A DNA stretch of 43,015 nt from a virus. The stretch lies in the IMG/VR virus record IMGVR_UViG_3300047550_005713, positions 1-43,015 of that record. The stretch is one strand, 5' to 3'. Positions 33,201-41,261 of the stretch are shown here, in pieces (the first letter of the stretch is position 1; each line of letters starts with the position of its first letter). Both the position numbers and the translations under genes were made by a program. The notes under the pieces are model-generated. The model ran no database searches, was not told where the DNA came from, and worked only from the letters and a program-made list of their open reading frames with translations.

Positions 33201-34674
33201 AAGCACCTGTTATTTGTGCGTTACTTCCGCTGTACGGAAACGCATTAATCGCGTAAGAAGACGTTGTGGAGTAAGACGCGCTTGTTGCAAATGACGACGA
33301 TAATCCGTAAGAAGAACTTATGGAATAACTCGATGTCACCGAATAAGAAGACGTTATCGCGTAAGACGAACTTATCGAATTAGATGATGTTATTGCATTC
33401 GAAGAAGTTATCGCATAAGACGCACTTAATGCGTAAGAGGAACTCACAGCGTTAGACGATGATATCGCGTATGATGCTGTCAAAGCGTAAGACGCTGAAA
33501 GCGCTGGATTGGTTGATGTGTGTATAGATCCTGATACGTAGGACGCTGTTCCAAATAAACTACCTGTAAAGGATAACGCTCTTATAGAACCAGAGGCCGC
33601 TACTAAACTTCCTGATGTAGTTAATACTATGGAATTGGATACAAACAGAGATCCTGTTATGTGTTGATCTCCCAATATGATCAATTCTTGTTGCGCCGAT
33701 CCACTTATTGTTACTGATCCTGTTATAGAAAGATTCTGATTGAGGTTATTTACAAATGACGAGGTTATCGCGTAAGATGCACTTATAGAATTAGAAGACG
33801 ATATTGCATAAGAAGCACTTATGGCATTAGACGATGATATAGCGTAAGATGCACTTATAGAATTAGAAGAAGATATAGCGTAAGAGGCGCTTATGGTACT
33901 AGACGATGATACCGCGTAAGAAGCGCTTAAAGCGTAAGACGAACTCAGAGCATAAGACGAACTCAGAGCATTGGATGAACTCACTGAGAACGACGCGCTT
34001 AAGGCGTAAGAAGACGATATGTTCACAGACGAACTAGCTGCCCAACTAGAAGTACCGAACATTGATCCCGTTACCAAAGCTCGAGATCCCGTTACTATTA
34101 ACGGAAACACTGTCGCATCGTTTCCTGCAAATAGTTTAACATTTGCGTTTTGTCCACGAGTAATGTTTCCAATTATCAAATTAGAACCCGTATTGTATAG
34201 ATAAGCTTCGTTGGGAGAACCCAAAAATCCAGCGTAAGCACTACTATTTATTCCAAGATCTACGTAATTTCCCAACTCGTCGCCAGTGTCGTTTGTGGCA
34301 ACTATGTCTGAAGAAGCAGCGTTTCCAGCAAAAGTGTTTTGGATGTTTAGTTGAGTGTAATTGTCTATGTCGACTCTTCCACTTATGACGTTGATGCCTG
34401 ATCCAGAGACTAGTAAAGTTTCTGGGTTTGTGGGATCGAAGTTTTGTACACCACCTATTGCGACGCTCGGTGTTGTAGGATCCTCGTATATGGAACTTGT
34501 TGTTAGCGTATTCGAAGATTCCCAACGCGCTATATAATTTTGTTCCCCACCGCTTAATCCGCCTGCGTTAACTACATTAGTAGCCCACGATGCCGTGCCA
34601 TACATAGATCCAGTGAAATCTACTGGGGATTGAAACTCTATGCTTCCTGTTAATTTAGGGTCAAATATCTTCAT
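30262..34674 (-). CDS. Large tail-fibre protein with SASYAI-type repeats (1470 residues)
   Basis: The start is the ATG at 34674, two bases after the stop of the previous fibre gene. The N-terminus has IFDPKLTGSIEFQSPVDFTG and then SMYGTASWATNV. Serine-rich hexads 'S-x-S-Y/N-x-I/V' (SASYAISSSNSI) occur at about residues 215-305, 385-480 and 905-960. Between them are 'FTGSL.GTASY' and 'SGSLVVTGS' strands, typical of trimeric beta-structured fibres, and a globular region around 500-840. The C-terminal 110 residues (GSYHVWRAPFPATVVGIWAF, GLEVIISGALQQQVSVQVDF) look like a beta-sandwich receptor-binding or capping module shared by many aquatic phage fibres. No enzyme motif is visible. It belongs to the fibre operon that starts at 37996. 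Confidence 0.78.
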   Translation of the reverse strand: MKIFDPKLTGSIEFQSPVDFTGSMYGTASWATNVVNAGGLSGGEQNYIARWESSNTLTTSSIYEDPTTPSVAIGGVQNFDPTNPETLLVSGSGINVISGRVDIDNYTQLNIQNTFAGNAASSDIVATNDTGDELGNYVDLGINSSAYAGFLGSPNEAYLYNTGSNLIIGNITRGQNANVKLFAGNDATVFPLIVTGSRALVTGSMFGTSSWAASSSVNISSSYALSASFSVSSSNALSSSYALSSSYALSASYAVSSSSTISASYAISSSNSISASYAISSSNAISASYAISSSNSISASYAITSSFVNNLNQNLSITGSVTISGSAQQELIILGDQHITGSLFVSNSIVLTTSGSLVAASGSIRALSFTGSLFGTASYVSGSIHTSTNPALSASYALTASYAISSSNAVSSSYALSASYAITSSNAITSSNSISSSYAITSSYSVTSSYSISSSYGLSSSFATSASYSTTSSYAINAFPYSGSNAQITGALSLSGSLVLHATTDPDLAGSKADVTYFFTSASQYSGQKDLYYRNSGNLWNQDWIQQAVDTGIIYGGIVTFTGSAGMDDPPNATEVRITPGVGLLINHNAATNAKGETVPTTVNFGPITQSFKDQVTGSQIHYLYIDSVGQLQYQTTTFATAQYHEVFPLGAIFSLTTKSIASYGDLRVTAYGQTQQSAEFVRAFGPLKVNGFNITPIENSLSASIAAGKSYRFGGFYSQNPETPSTYDSTAIPTASFVRVYRDPAVVGGYKASVGAGGAPFRGLDPTKYDDGSGTLQSVGSGEFTIQRIFQGVVNSVTYVYYGQNKYTSLTNALNSVTTEDFSESQTSIVTLPFIGYVIMEGTATSLQDTNTSRIINAGLFRNTAGSSGGGGATVTNLNDLGDVVITGAVNGEALIYSSGNWVNGQPTSASYATTSSYSVSSSYSTTSSYSISSSYSVSASYSTTSSYSVTSSHAVTASYVIGGSSNVNVQDEGGTAFSVGTLNFTGEGVTATNAGGGVATINIPGGAGAAFPYSGSARITGSLDVTGSSSVSGSLIVTGSISGNDGFNVISVTASFVSASSITGSLLGSSSFATTSSHAITASYALNASTAASFPYTGSAQITGSLGLTGSFRSQASGSLGIEVIGNTNTYVEIFVQNTNTGISASSDFTAYNDQGNKNQYYVDMGINGSGIDPNYTFGKPNDAYVFNTGGDLFVGNSTGYYQPSLTSQSLHLFANSTGTPDVTISGSRVGIQKSSSLNATLDVNGNAMISGTLFISGSHDIDLEVKGNAALSGTFYFTGSSLNKPVIDAIGTVEITGSIYASASFGNTDILRGVGNTRYTGSFMITSSGVSSERELVIIGDASITGSLIVSGSGGYGVFSKGCTIADLTNTFTVTGSYHVWRAPFPATVVGIWAFKSGSTNPQINARRSGSGASLHLATNLTVSNNNIWTSGGTVQNTTYSAGDGLEVIISGALQQQVSVQVDFIKR
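33240..34020 (-). repeat. SASYAI/SSSNSI hexad repeats in the 1470-residue fibre gene
   Basis: Two clusters (about 33240-33500 and 33760-34020) of 18-base units coding for Ser-rich hexads of the form SASYAI-SSSNAI, with a third, smaller one at about 31795-31945. As in the mucin-like gene, synonymous codons vary between copies. Confidence 0.75.
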
Positions 34675-34675
34675 A

Positions 34676-37600
34676 TTATAGTGCCCTTACGAATGTTTTT
34701 ATGTTCCAATTGTTGCTATTTGCGGTAACTTTTAATTGCGCGGTATCTCCGTTTATGTCTACAATAAATATGACCCCTGCAGTGTTTCCAATATCGTCTG
34801 TAGAGTTATCATTATATTTCACAGTTCCTATATTATCCCAAACTGACATTACTGTACCCGCTCTGAAGTTAATTCCATCATTCAATATGTAATCGAAAAA
34901 TGCTGATTGATAGGATCCGGTATAAACTGTTGCCACTATTTCTGTTCCTATATCTGCGTCAGGATTTGTCTGCGTACTTAAGGTGGTTCCGTTGACCGTT
35001 AAAGTATTTGCGTAAGACGAGGTCGACGCGGTTCCTCCGACTGTAGCTACGGCGATTCCGGATGCGGCGACTGTAAAGTACAGTTTTAAATTATTGCTAT
35101 CTATAGTTTCAATCCTGCCTGGGATTAGAGCATCGCCCAGTGAATCATAGACATTTATGACAGGGTATCTTTCTCCTAAATTGTGGGTGAATGACCAAGT
35201 ATTAGCCGTTGTGGATTGAATAAGTTTTCTTGTGCTTCCGAAAGGCAGATTTGTTAATCCGCTTCCGTCTCCGTACAAAGTGCCGCTTACATACAAAGAT
35301 CCTGTTACCGTTAAACTACCACTTATTATAGCCGAACCTGTGTAAGGAAAAGAGTTTCCTCCTCCGCCTCCTGCGTTAAGCGCGTAAGACGCGGTTACAG
35401 CATACGAGGAAGATAGAGCCAGGTTATTTGAATCGAATATAGACCCTGTTACATACGAAGACGTAAAAGCATAAGAAGCTGTTCTTGCGTATGAAGCTGA
35501 CGTAACTGAGCTAGTTATAAAATAAGAGGCTGTTTCTGCTAACGAAGCGCTTCTAGCATAGGACGCTGATGTGACGGAAGACGTTATAAAGTATGACGCG
35601 GTCTCTGCCAGTGATGAGCTTCTTGCATAAGAAGCACTTGTGACAGAGCTTGTAATAAAATATGATGCGGTCTCAGCCAAAGAAGAGCTTCTTGCATACG
35701 ACGCACTAGTCACTGAGCTAGTAATGAAATAGGACGCAGTTTCCGCCAGTGAAGCGCTTCTCGCATATGATGCGCTTGTGACCGATGAAGTGATAAAGTA
35801 AGACGCAGTTTCAGCTAAAGACGCGCTTCTAGCGTATGACGCTGACGTCACTGAGCTTGTAATAAAGTACGAAGCTGTTTCTGCTAACGAAGAACTTCTT
35901 GCGTAAGAAGCCGAAGTTACAGAACTAGTTATGAAATATGATGCAGTCTCTGCCAAAGACGCGCTTCTTGCGTAAGATGCGCTTGTCACAGAAGACGTTA
36001 TGAAGTAAGAAGCCGTTTCTGCAAGAGACGCGCTTCTCGCGTATGATGCTGAGGTAACTGAGCTTGTTATAAAGTATGACGCGGTCTGTGCTAATGACGC
36101 GCTTCTTGCGTAAGAGGCGCTAGTTACTGAACTGGTAATGAAATAAGACGCGGTTTCTGCCAAAGACGCACTTCTTGCGTAAGAGGCCGAAGTTACTGAT
36201 GAAGTTATGAAGTAAGAAGCGGTTTCTGCAAGAGACGAGCTCCTTGCGTAAGACGCGCTAGTTACTGAACTAGTAATAAAATACGATGCGGTCTCAGCCA
36301 AGGAAGAGCTTCTTGCATACGATGCGCTAGTAACAGAAGACGTTATGAAGTAAGAAGCGGTTTCTGCAAGAGACGAGCTCCTTGCGTAAGACGCAGAGGT
36401 TACAGACGAAGTGATAAAATAAGAAGCCGTCTCAGCTAGTGATGCACTTCTTGCATACGATGCGCTAGTAACAGAGCTCGTAATGAAATAAGAAGCGGTC
36501 TCTGCCAAAGATGAACTTCTTGCGTATGAAGCAGATGTTACAGAACTAGTTATAAAATACGATGCAGTCTCGGCTAGTGACGCGCTTCTTGCATACGATG
36601 CGCTAGTTACTGAACTAGTAATAAAATAAGACGCGGTTTCTGCCAAAGACGCACTTCTTGCGTAAGAGGCCGAAGTTACTGATGAAGTTATGAAGTAAGA
36701 AGCGGTTTCTGCTAAAGAAGAACTTCTTGCGTAAGAAGCCGAGGTAACCGAGCTTGTTATAAAATAGGAGGCTGTTTCAGCAAGAGACGAACTTCTTGCA
36801 TAAGACGCACTAGTTACTGAGCTTGTTATAAAGTAAGAGGCCGTGAGAGCGTTCACTACATAAGAAGCTGTGGCCGCATAAGAAGCACTAGTAGCAAAGC
36901 TCGAAGTTCCTATTATCCCCGAACCTGATATAGAGAAACTTCCGGTCAATCCGTAGGACCCTGTGAGTTGTCTGCTATTTATCCAAACGCTGCCGCTTCT
37001 GACGAATAGGTCTCCTGAACTTGTGTTGGCTAGAATGACATCGTGAAGTTCGTCTGTCTCGTATCCGTTGTCTACCTTTATCTGAAGTTTACCGTCAGTG
37101 GATTGTACTATGACTTGTCCAAGTCTGACTCCGTTTCTAGGAGCTATGGGTCTTTGGTCTGTGTATTGACCAGATGACGAGAGATAGAGCAGGGTTCCCG
37201 GTACGTAGCCGTTCGTGTTTATTCCAGTTATCTCACCCTGTATTACTGCGTAACCGCTGTTGTTTGGGTTTATGGTCTGTGCGATCATGCCTATCGTATA
37301 GGCAGAGCTTGTCTCGTCGTCCCAACTTGCCGTTCCGAATGTAGCGAATTGACCAGAGTTTCCGCTTATGTATACAACCATTCCAGGAGTCAACGCGTAA
37401 CTGTTAGTATTCTTTCCTCGAAGAACGTTCACGTGACCCACTTGGATCATGAAATTATTGACTTCCGTGTCGACCTCTAGTGTTTTTCTGTCTACGTTCC
37501 AGTGTACTCTACCTTCGTTATGAGGAGGAACTGGTTGCGGATCAACTGTAAAATCGATCCAATCTACAGTGGATATGTGGGATTGTGTAAGAAATAGGGA

Positions 37601-37996
37601 TCCTGTGATCCCCAAGCTTCCAGTTATTTGAGCAGAACCTGTGTAGGGGAATACTTCTGCTACACCAGCATTAAGCGCGTAAGACGCTGTAAAAGAATAA
37701 GAGGAAGTTGTGGCATATGATGCAGATCCTAACAAAGATCCTGTAAAAGATCCGGTGAATGAACCCGTGAATTGCCCGCTTCCTATTATCGATCCTGAGA
37801 AGGATCCTGTGAATTGTCCTGTGTTAGAAGATACTCCCCCTATCTGTATGATTTCTTCTCCGTACAGACCGGATTTTTTCATGAAAGCCAAACCGTCGTA
37901 TGTGTTGAGCGCTATCTCTCCAAAATCAATGTCATTGACTGTTGGAATCTTACCCGGCACCGAACTACGGCGCAGTTTTAAGTACTGGTTTGACAT
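34676..37996 (-). CDS. Tail-fibre protein with twenty 23-residue repeats (1106 residues)
   Basis: The N-terminus (QYLKLRRSSVPGKIPTVND, then GEIALNTYDGLAFMKKSG) is the common anchor 'lklRRssvpGkiPt...l..GEiAlNt.dG..f.Kk' of aquatic T4-like fibres. Residues about 380-840 are twenty near-identical copies of TASYFITSSVTSASYAR-SxSLAE. They are followed by 'GDGSGLTNLPFG', a domain with SFTHNLGERYPVINVYD, and a C-terminal module beginning YTGSYQSAFFDYILNDG and ending WNIKTFVRAL, shared by many phage fibre ends. It is the first gene of the fibre operon. The leader between the promoter-like element and the start codon is unusually long (50 bases) and full of palindromes. It is probably a long tail fibre; the repeats form the shaft. 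Confidence 0.82.
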   Translation of the reverse strand: MSNQYLKLRRSSVPGKIPTVNDIDFGEIALNTYDGLAFMKKSGLYGEEIIQIGGVSSNTGQFTGSFSGSIIGSGQFTGSFTGSFTGSLLGSASYATTSSYSFTASYALNAGVAEVFPYTGSAQITGSLGITGSLFLTQSHISTVDWIDFTVDPQPVPPHNEGRVHWNVDRKTLEVDTEVNNFMIQVGHVNVLRGKNTNSYALTPGMVVYISGNSGQFATFGTASWDDETSSAYTIGMIAQTINPNNSGYAVIQGEITGINTNGYVPGTLLYLSSSGQYTDQRPIAPRNGVRLGQVIVQSTDGKLQIKVDNGYETDELHDVILANTSSGDLFVRSGSVWINSRQLTGSYGLTGSFSISGSGIIGTSSFATSASYAATASYVVNALTASYFITSSVTSASYARSSSLAETASYFITSSVTSASYARSSSLAETASYFITSSVTSASYARSASLAETASYFITSSVTSASYARSASLAETASYFITSSVTSASYARSSSLAETASYFITSSVTSASYARSASLAETASYFITSSVTSASYARSSSLAETASYFITSSVTSASYARSSSLAETASYFITSSVTSASYARSSSLAETASYFITSSVTSASYARSASLAETASYFITSSVTSASYARSASLAQTASYFITSSVTSASYARSASLAETASYFITSSVTSASYARSASLAETASYFITSSVTSASYARSSSLAETASYFITSSVTSASYARSASLAETASYFITSSVTSASYARSASLAETASYFITSSVTSASYARSSSLAETASYFITSSVTSASYARSSSLAETASYFITSSVTSASYARSASLAETASYFITSSVTSASYARTASYAFTSSYVTGSIFDSNNLALSSSYAVTASYALNAGGGGGNSFPYTGSAIISGSLTVTGSLYVSGTLYGDGSGLTNLPFGSTRKLIQSTTANTWSFTHNLGERYPVINVYDSLGDALIPGRIETIDSNNLKLYFTVAASGIAVATVGGTASTSSYANTLTVNGTTLSTQTNPDADIGTEIVATVYTGSYQSAFFDYILNDGINFRAGTVMSVWDNIGTVKYNDNSTDDIGNTAGVIFIVDINGDTAQLKVTANSNNWNIKTFVRAL
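35475..36845 (-). repeat. Twenty tandem 69-base repeats (23 residues) in the fibre gene
   Basis: Each unit codes for TASYFITSSVTSASYAR followed by SxSLAE. Only position x (Ser or Ala) and one Glu-to-Gln change vary, apart from the last unit. DNA differs at many third codon positions, but some blocks recur almost exactly, for example 36181-36228 and 36664-36711 (483 bases apart, seven units), and near 36216 and 36354 (138 bases apart, two units). Confidence 0.92.
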
Positions 37997-38044
37997 ATGT
38001 CAGCGCTCAATTAGTATGTACTAAAATACAACGGCTATATAGCC
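37991..38044. promoter_or_regulatory. Palindrome cluster in the fibre operon leader
   Basis: Perfect 12-base palindrome TGACATATGTCA at 37991-38002 contains the start codon. TTAGTATGTACTAA at 38011-38024 is an inverted repeat with a two-base centre. GGCTATATAGCC at 38033-38044 is another perfect 12-base palindrome. All lie between the promoter-like element and the first fibre codon. Confidence 0.5.
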
Positions 38045-38046
38045 AC

Positions 38047-38057
38047 CTATAAATATG
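38047..38057 (-). promoter_or_regulatory. Promoter-like element upstream of the fibre operon
   Basis: Sense-strand CATATTTATAG with the shared core ATATTTAT, 50 bases upstream of the first fibre ATG, in the gap after the 75-residue gene. Confidence 0.55.
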
Positions 38058-38078
38058 AAACACTTGGGGATAACCGAA

Positions 38079-38306
38079 TTAGTATTCTCCGAGATCTACG
38101 GTGTAGAAGCTTCCAGAATCTCCGAAAGTATTTACTCCGTCTATAGTCAGGGAACCACTCGTAACGTTATCGACTTTTACGTACACAGATCCTGTGATGA
38201 CAAAATCAGGTTCTGAGGATGTATTGCTACCGCTCAACATGAGCTTATTTTCAGTAGCATCGTACTGTAAATTGGATAGTAGTTGTTTTATCTTTAATCT
38301 TGCCAT
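38079..38306 (-). CDS. Small conserved-looking structural protein (75 residues)
   Basis: It starts at the ATG 38306, three bases after the stop of the gp15-like gene, so it is probably coupled to it. The sequence opens MARLKIKQLLSNLQYDATEN, then KLMLSGSN, then FVITGSVYVKVDN, and ends GDSGSFYTVDLGEY. It is beta-rich, has no membrane segment and lacks Cys. It precedes the promoter of the fibre operon and is the last gene of the neck block. 'K.L.lsG......f.ItG' phrases resemble short sections of the fibre proteins in this window ('ITGSL'), so it may be a fibre-attachment or neck-whisker component. I do not recognise a function. Confidence 0.6.
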   Translation of the reverse strand: MARLKIKQLLSNLQYDATENKLMLSGSNTSSEPDFVITGSVYVKVDNVTSGSLTIDGVNTFGDSGSFYTVDLGEY

Positions 38307-38309
38307 AAT

Positions 38310-39587
38310 TTAAGTCCATTTTCCCACGGCGATGACTTCGTCCGTGGATTCCAATCTGTAACCCAATCCCCCAGAATTCTCAAATATGTTAAACACAAGG
38401 TCTACGTAACCTGAATTTTGTAACAAAGTGATTTGAGAAGAAGGAACGTATTGACCGTTTATGAATACAGTGAAACTGTCTATAGATGTCTGTGGTAATC
38501 CTGAATCTACAGGCGCTTGTAAAACTGTGGCACCTGTGAATCTAGCTATGTGTGGAGCTGGTATTGATGTCGCTTTCTTGGTCACGTTCGCGTTCACATA
38601 GGTGAGTATATCTATAGCCGTCGACACATTATTGGTTATGTTGTAATTTCTAGAATCGGTGGCGAGTATGGATCCTAGAGGTTTTGCAGCGGAGGACCTT
38701 CTAGAAACCTCTTGTTTTTCTATGGGACTATCGCTTGCTTCCATACCGAATACTACTTTAGACAAACCGAAAGCTTTGTTAGCGTTAGCCATACTTTTGT
38801 TTATCGAATCGGGTATAAGGTACGCGTTTACTGTTATGCTGAAGGTAGTTTTAACGTATCTGTTGTCTCCCTGGGTGTACTCTGTCGCGTCAGAGAATGA
38901 ATCTATTATGACATAGAATTGGAATCGATCGGGATCACCCCAGTAACTCCTGGATGCGAAATTTATCGCCTCTACAAGGTCATTCATTTGCTCTATGAAC
39001 AGAGTCCACATGGAACAAGAATAAGTCACCGTGACGTAATTAGGGGTCACCGAAACTTTATATTCCCTTTGGGGGAATCTGTTAGTAAGCACCCTAAAAT
39101 TGCTGTAAAAATTCTTTTCGGAATAGGTCTTTGGAAAATACTGGAGATTTTGTACCTTGTTTCCGTCCAATTTATTCCCTAAATTATTGTTTTGGGCTAC
39201 ACCGTCCCTTTTGTACATTATGAGAGGCGCCATTAACTGACCCTCTTTATCTCTGTAGTAACCGTCTAACTGCACGCTTTTCCAGTTCTCTTGATTTCCG
39301 TAAACTACGGGTACTACTATTGAACTGCCGTTTTGTACTACGCTCAATTTTAACACATTGTTAAAATAGTGCATTATGGCTTCATCGACGTCCTTTAAAC
39401 CTATGTGGAAATCCTTGTCCGAAGATTTCTCTGAAGCTATTTGTTCAGACCTTTTTACCTCTGGCATGCCCGTTTTTTTGGGCTCTGTGTAGACTTGATT
39501 GGGATTTTGGTAGTTCGCAAGCTCGTACGGTTCATTGAGCTTGCTCATGAATTCCCTGGTTTTTTTAGGTCTTGTTTTCTGTGCCAT
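38310..39587 (-). CDS. 15: Tail terminator/sheath stabiliser, gp15-like
   Basis: This 425-residue protein overlaps the gp14 stop codon in a TAATG arrangement. The first 75 residues are polar and disordered. From about residue 80 the pattern resembles gp15 of T4, which caps the tube and sheath: IMHYFNNVLKLSVVQNGSSI, then VPVVYGNQENWKSVQ, APLIMYKRDG, NFRVLTNRFPQREYKVSVTP, NYVTVTYSCSMWTLFIEQMN, and a segment with SYWGDPDRFQFYVIIDSFS. 'PviYg..E.w', 'P.i...r', 'P..y.v...Y....W..y.EqmnqiveaI' and 'F....i..f' are the gp15 order. T4 gp15 has 272 residues, so the N-terminal tail and about 100 C-terminal residues (FTVFINGQYVPSSQITLLQN) are extra. Position after gp13 and gp14 agrees with T4 order 13-14-15. 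Confidence 0.72.
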   Translation of the reverse strand: MAQKTRPKKTREFMSKLNEPYELANYQNPNQVYTEPKKTGMPEVKRSEQIASEKSSDKDFHIGLKDVDEAIMHYFNNVLKLSVVQNGSSIVVPVVYGNQENWKSVQLDGYYRDKEGQLMAPLIMYKRDGVAQNNNLGNKLDGNKVQNLQYFPKTYSEKNFYSNFRVLTNRFPQREYKVSVTPNYVTVTYSCSMWTLFIEQMNDLVEAINFASRSYWGDPDRFQFYVIIDSFSDATEYTQGDNRYVKTTFSITVNAYLIPDSINKSMANANKAFGLSKVVFGMEASDSPIEKQEVSRRSSAAKPLGSILATDSRNYNITNNVSTAIDILTYVNANVTKKATSIPAPHIARFTGATVLQAPVDSGLPQTSIDSFTVFINGQYVPSSQITLLQNSGYVDLVFNIFENSGGLGYRLESTDEVIAVGKWT

Positions 39588-40078
39588 TACAATCTAACTT
39601 GTTTTATTCCTAAACTTTCAGGATTTGTTAAGTGAGTTTGTAAAATTATAGAATAAGAACTTCCAAAATTTTCCAATCCGTCTTCGTATACATATTGGTT
39701 ATCTTTTCCCACTATGTATTCGTTCTCATTAACGTTATCTACTTCAAAGAAGTCGTCTAAGTGCATTATGACGTCTCCAACTTCTGGAAGTATGTTTGCT
39801 TGTTCTAAGTGGTATTTTAAAAATCTGAATTCGTTCGTTCTCTTTGATGTTGGACCAAAATCGACTCTGTCTGTGGTCATGTCTCCTATTACCACCAAAC
39901 AATTTATCAACACAGGACCTATGAAATACTTTTGAGACGCTTCGCCGTATATGTTTACTTTGGTGTCGCTGAGTTTGTGTTTATAGTATCCACAGTTTTG
40001 AGAAACGATATTTTCTAAGAGCTCCCTAGAAATCCCTCTAAAAGTAGATATATCTCTTGTAGATCCAAATAGTGCCAT
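39587..40078 (-). CDS. 14: Neck protein gp14
   Basis: This 163-residue protein follows gp13 directly, with no spacer. It has the gp14 pattern: ISRELLENIVSQNCGYYKHK, PVLINCLVVIGDMTTDRVDF, FGPTSKRTNEFRFLKYHLEQ, NILPEVGDVIMHLDDFFEVD and NVNENEYIVGKDNQYVYEDG, then 'FGSSYSIILQTHLTNPESLGI'. In T4, gp13 and gp14 form the neck that joins the filled head to the tail. T4 gp14 has 256 residues; the short form seen here is common in marine T4-like phages. The stop overlaps the gp15-like start. Confidence 0.83.
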   Translation of the reverse strand: MALFGSTRDISTFRGISRELLENIVSQNCGYYKHKLSDTKVNIYGEASQKYFIGPVLINCLVVIGDMTTDRVDFGPTSKRTNEFRFLKYHLEQANILPEVGDVIMHLDDFFEVDNVNENEYIVGKDNQYVYEDGLENFGSSYSIILQTHLTNPESLGIKQVRL

Positions 40079-41245
40079 TTATCCTATGTATATTACTAGT
40101 GGTATATTCACTAACGTATCGTTTAAAGCCTGATTTTCTGTTTGCTTTCTTTCTAATTGTGCCTTTCTACTCATATCTTCAAAATCTGTTCTCAATTTTT
40201 CTCTTAGAGCATTTTGAGCTTCACGGCCTCTAGAGACTAGATCTTGACCGTTCAGCGATACTTCAGCTCCAGGTATTGGAACTTGTTGATATTTACCTCT
40301 TATCAAACCCAGTAATTCAGAAGCGAGTGCGAGCGTATATTCGTAAATCCACTGTCTTCCTGGATGGTTTATCTGGGAATAAGTTATGGTACCATAAGGA
40401 ACGTTCGAGGGATTTGTTACGAGACCTTGATTTCCTCCGTAATAGCTTGAAGATATTGCACTAGATTGTTCGCTGAGCTTCGAGTATTGAAACCATAGAA
40501 CGTACCCTGAATTTTCAGGTCTGGGAAATATCCTGAGTTTATTGTTTATGAGTTCGAATGTAAAAGCCGAACGCCTTACGTGGTTCGACATCTCTATTTC
40601 TTGTATTCTTTGAATGTCCCAATAAACTGGGAATAGTGTGAAGTTAAGACCGGGGGAGTAGCTCGCCCAACCAAAATTTTCTGTAGCTCCTTGGTAGTTT
40701 ATGGAACCTCCAATGTAAGGATCGTAATACTGATTTACAGCGGGATTGGATTCGTAGAATATCCTTTTGATGACAATCCTATCGTTAGCTTGTAAACCAG
40801 CGTTGTCTATCGCCCACTGTTGCATATCGTACACTTGTTGATTAGGTACTAGATCAATAGATCCTGAGTACCATTCAACTGTTCCTCCGACTCCTGCCAT
40901 TGTTCCGTAAGTATCGGATATGGATATGACGTTGTTTAAGTTGGGAGTTACAACTGTGTTATTTAAAAGTGATGCTGTAGTGGATCCCTCTATGTTTATG
41001 TAATTGTCCTTTATCTTAAGTTGATAAAGTTCTTCAGAATATACCGATACCGCTTCTTCGAAGCAAGCGTAAATGTTCAAATCGTCCAATTCAACGTCCA
41101 TAACTCCGTAACCCAATTTTCTAGCTACGTAATTTGCTACTTTTGGACCATCATTTTGGAATGACGAATCGTTATCGTAGAATCCAAAGGGTGTAGATCC
41201 TGATATCGCTATGGGTGTGCCGTCGTATATTGCTGGATTTGCCAC
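40079..41245 (-). CDS. 13: Neck protein gp13
   Basis: This 388-residue protein has the start GTG at 41245-41243 (MANPAIYDGTP), placed 16 bases after the promoter-like element at 41262-41272. Conserved-looking regions are VANYVARKLGYGVMDVELDD, then LNIYACFEEAVSVYSEELYQ, then QVYDMQQWAIDN, RIVIKRIFYESNPAV, and the C-terminal 'WIYEYTLALASELLGLIRGKYQQVPIPGAEVSLNGQDLVSRG'. These follow the gp13 head-completion/neck family of T4-like phages ('lG.pv..VEL...q...cfEeA...ys...' then 'WIy.Yt.A..ke.LG.iRgKys.iPiPg..v.LNG..L...'). T4 gp13 has 309 residues; the longer form is normal in this group. It opens the neck operon just after the gp23 terminator. Confidence 0.85.
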   Translation of the reverse strand: MANPAIYDGTPIAISGSTPFGFYDNDSSFQNDGPKVANYVARKLGYGVMDVELDDLNIYACFEEAVSVYSEELYQLKIKDNYINIEGSTTASLLNNTVVTPNLNNVISISDTYGTMAGVGGTVEWYSGSIDLVPNQQVYDMQQWAIDNAGLQANDRIVIKRIFYESNPAVNQYYDPYIGGSINYQGATENFGWASYSPGLNFTLFPVYWDIQRIQEIEMSNHVRRSAFTFELINNKLRIFPRPENSGYVLWFQYSKLSEQSSAISSSYYGGNQGLVTNPSNVPYGTITYSQINHPGRQWIYEYTLALASELLGLIRGKYQQVPIPGAEVSLNGQDLVSRGREAQNALREKLRTDFEDMSRKAQLERKQTENQALNDTLVNIPLVIYIG

Positions 41246-41261
41246 TTGTATTTTTCTTTTT

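Noticed and set aside
34676-37996. Diversity-generating retroelement acting on the fibre gene
   Set aside because: No reverse transcriptase, template repeat or C-type-lectin-like variable end is present in the window.
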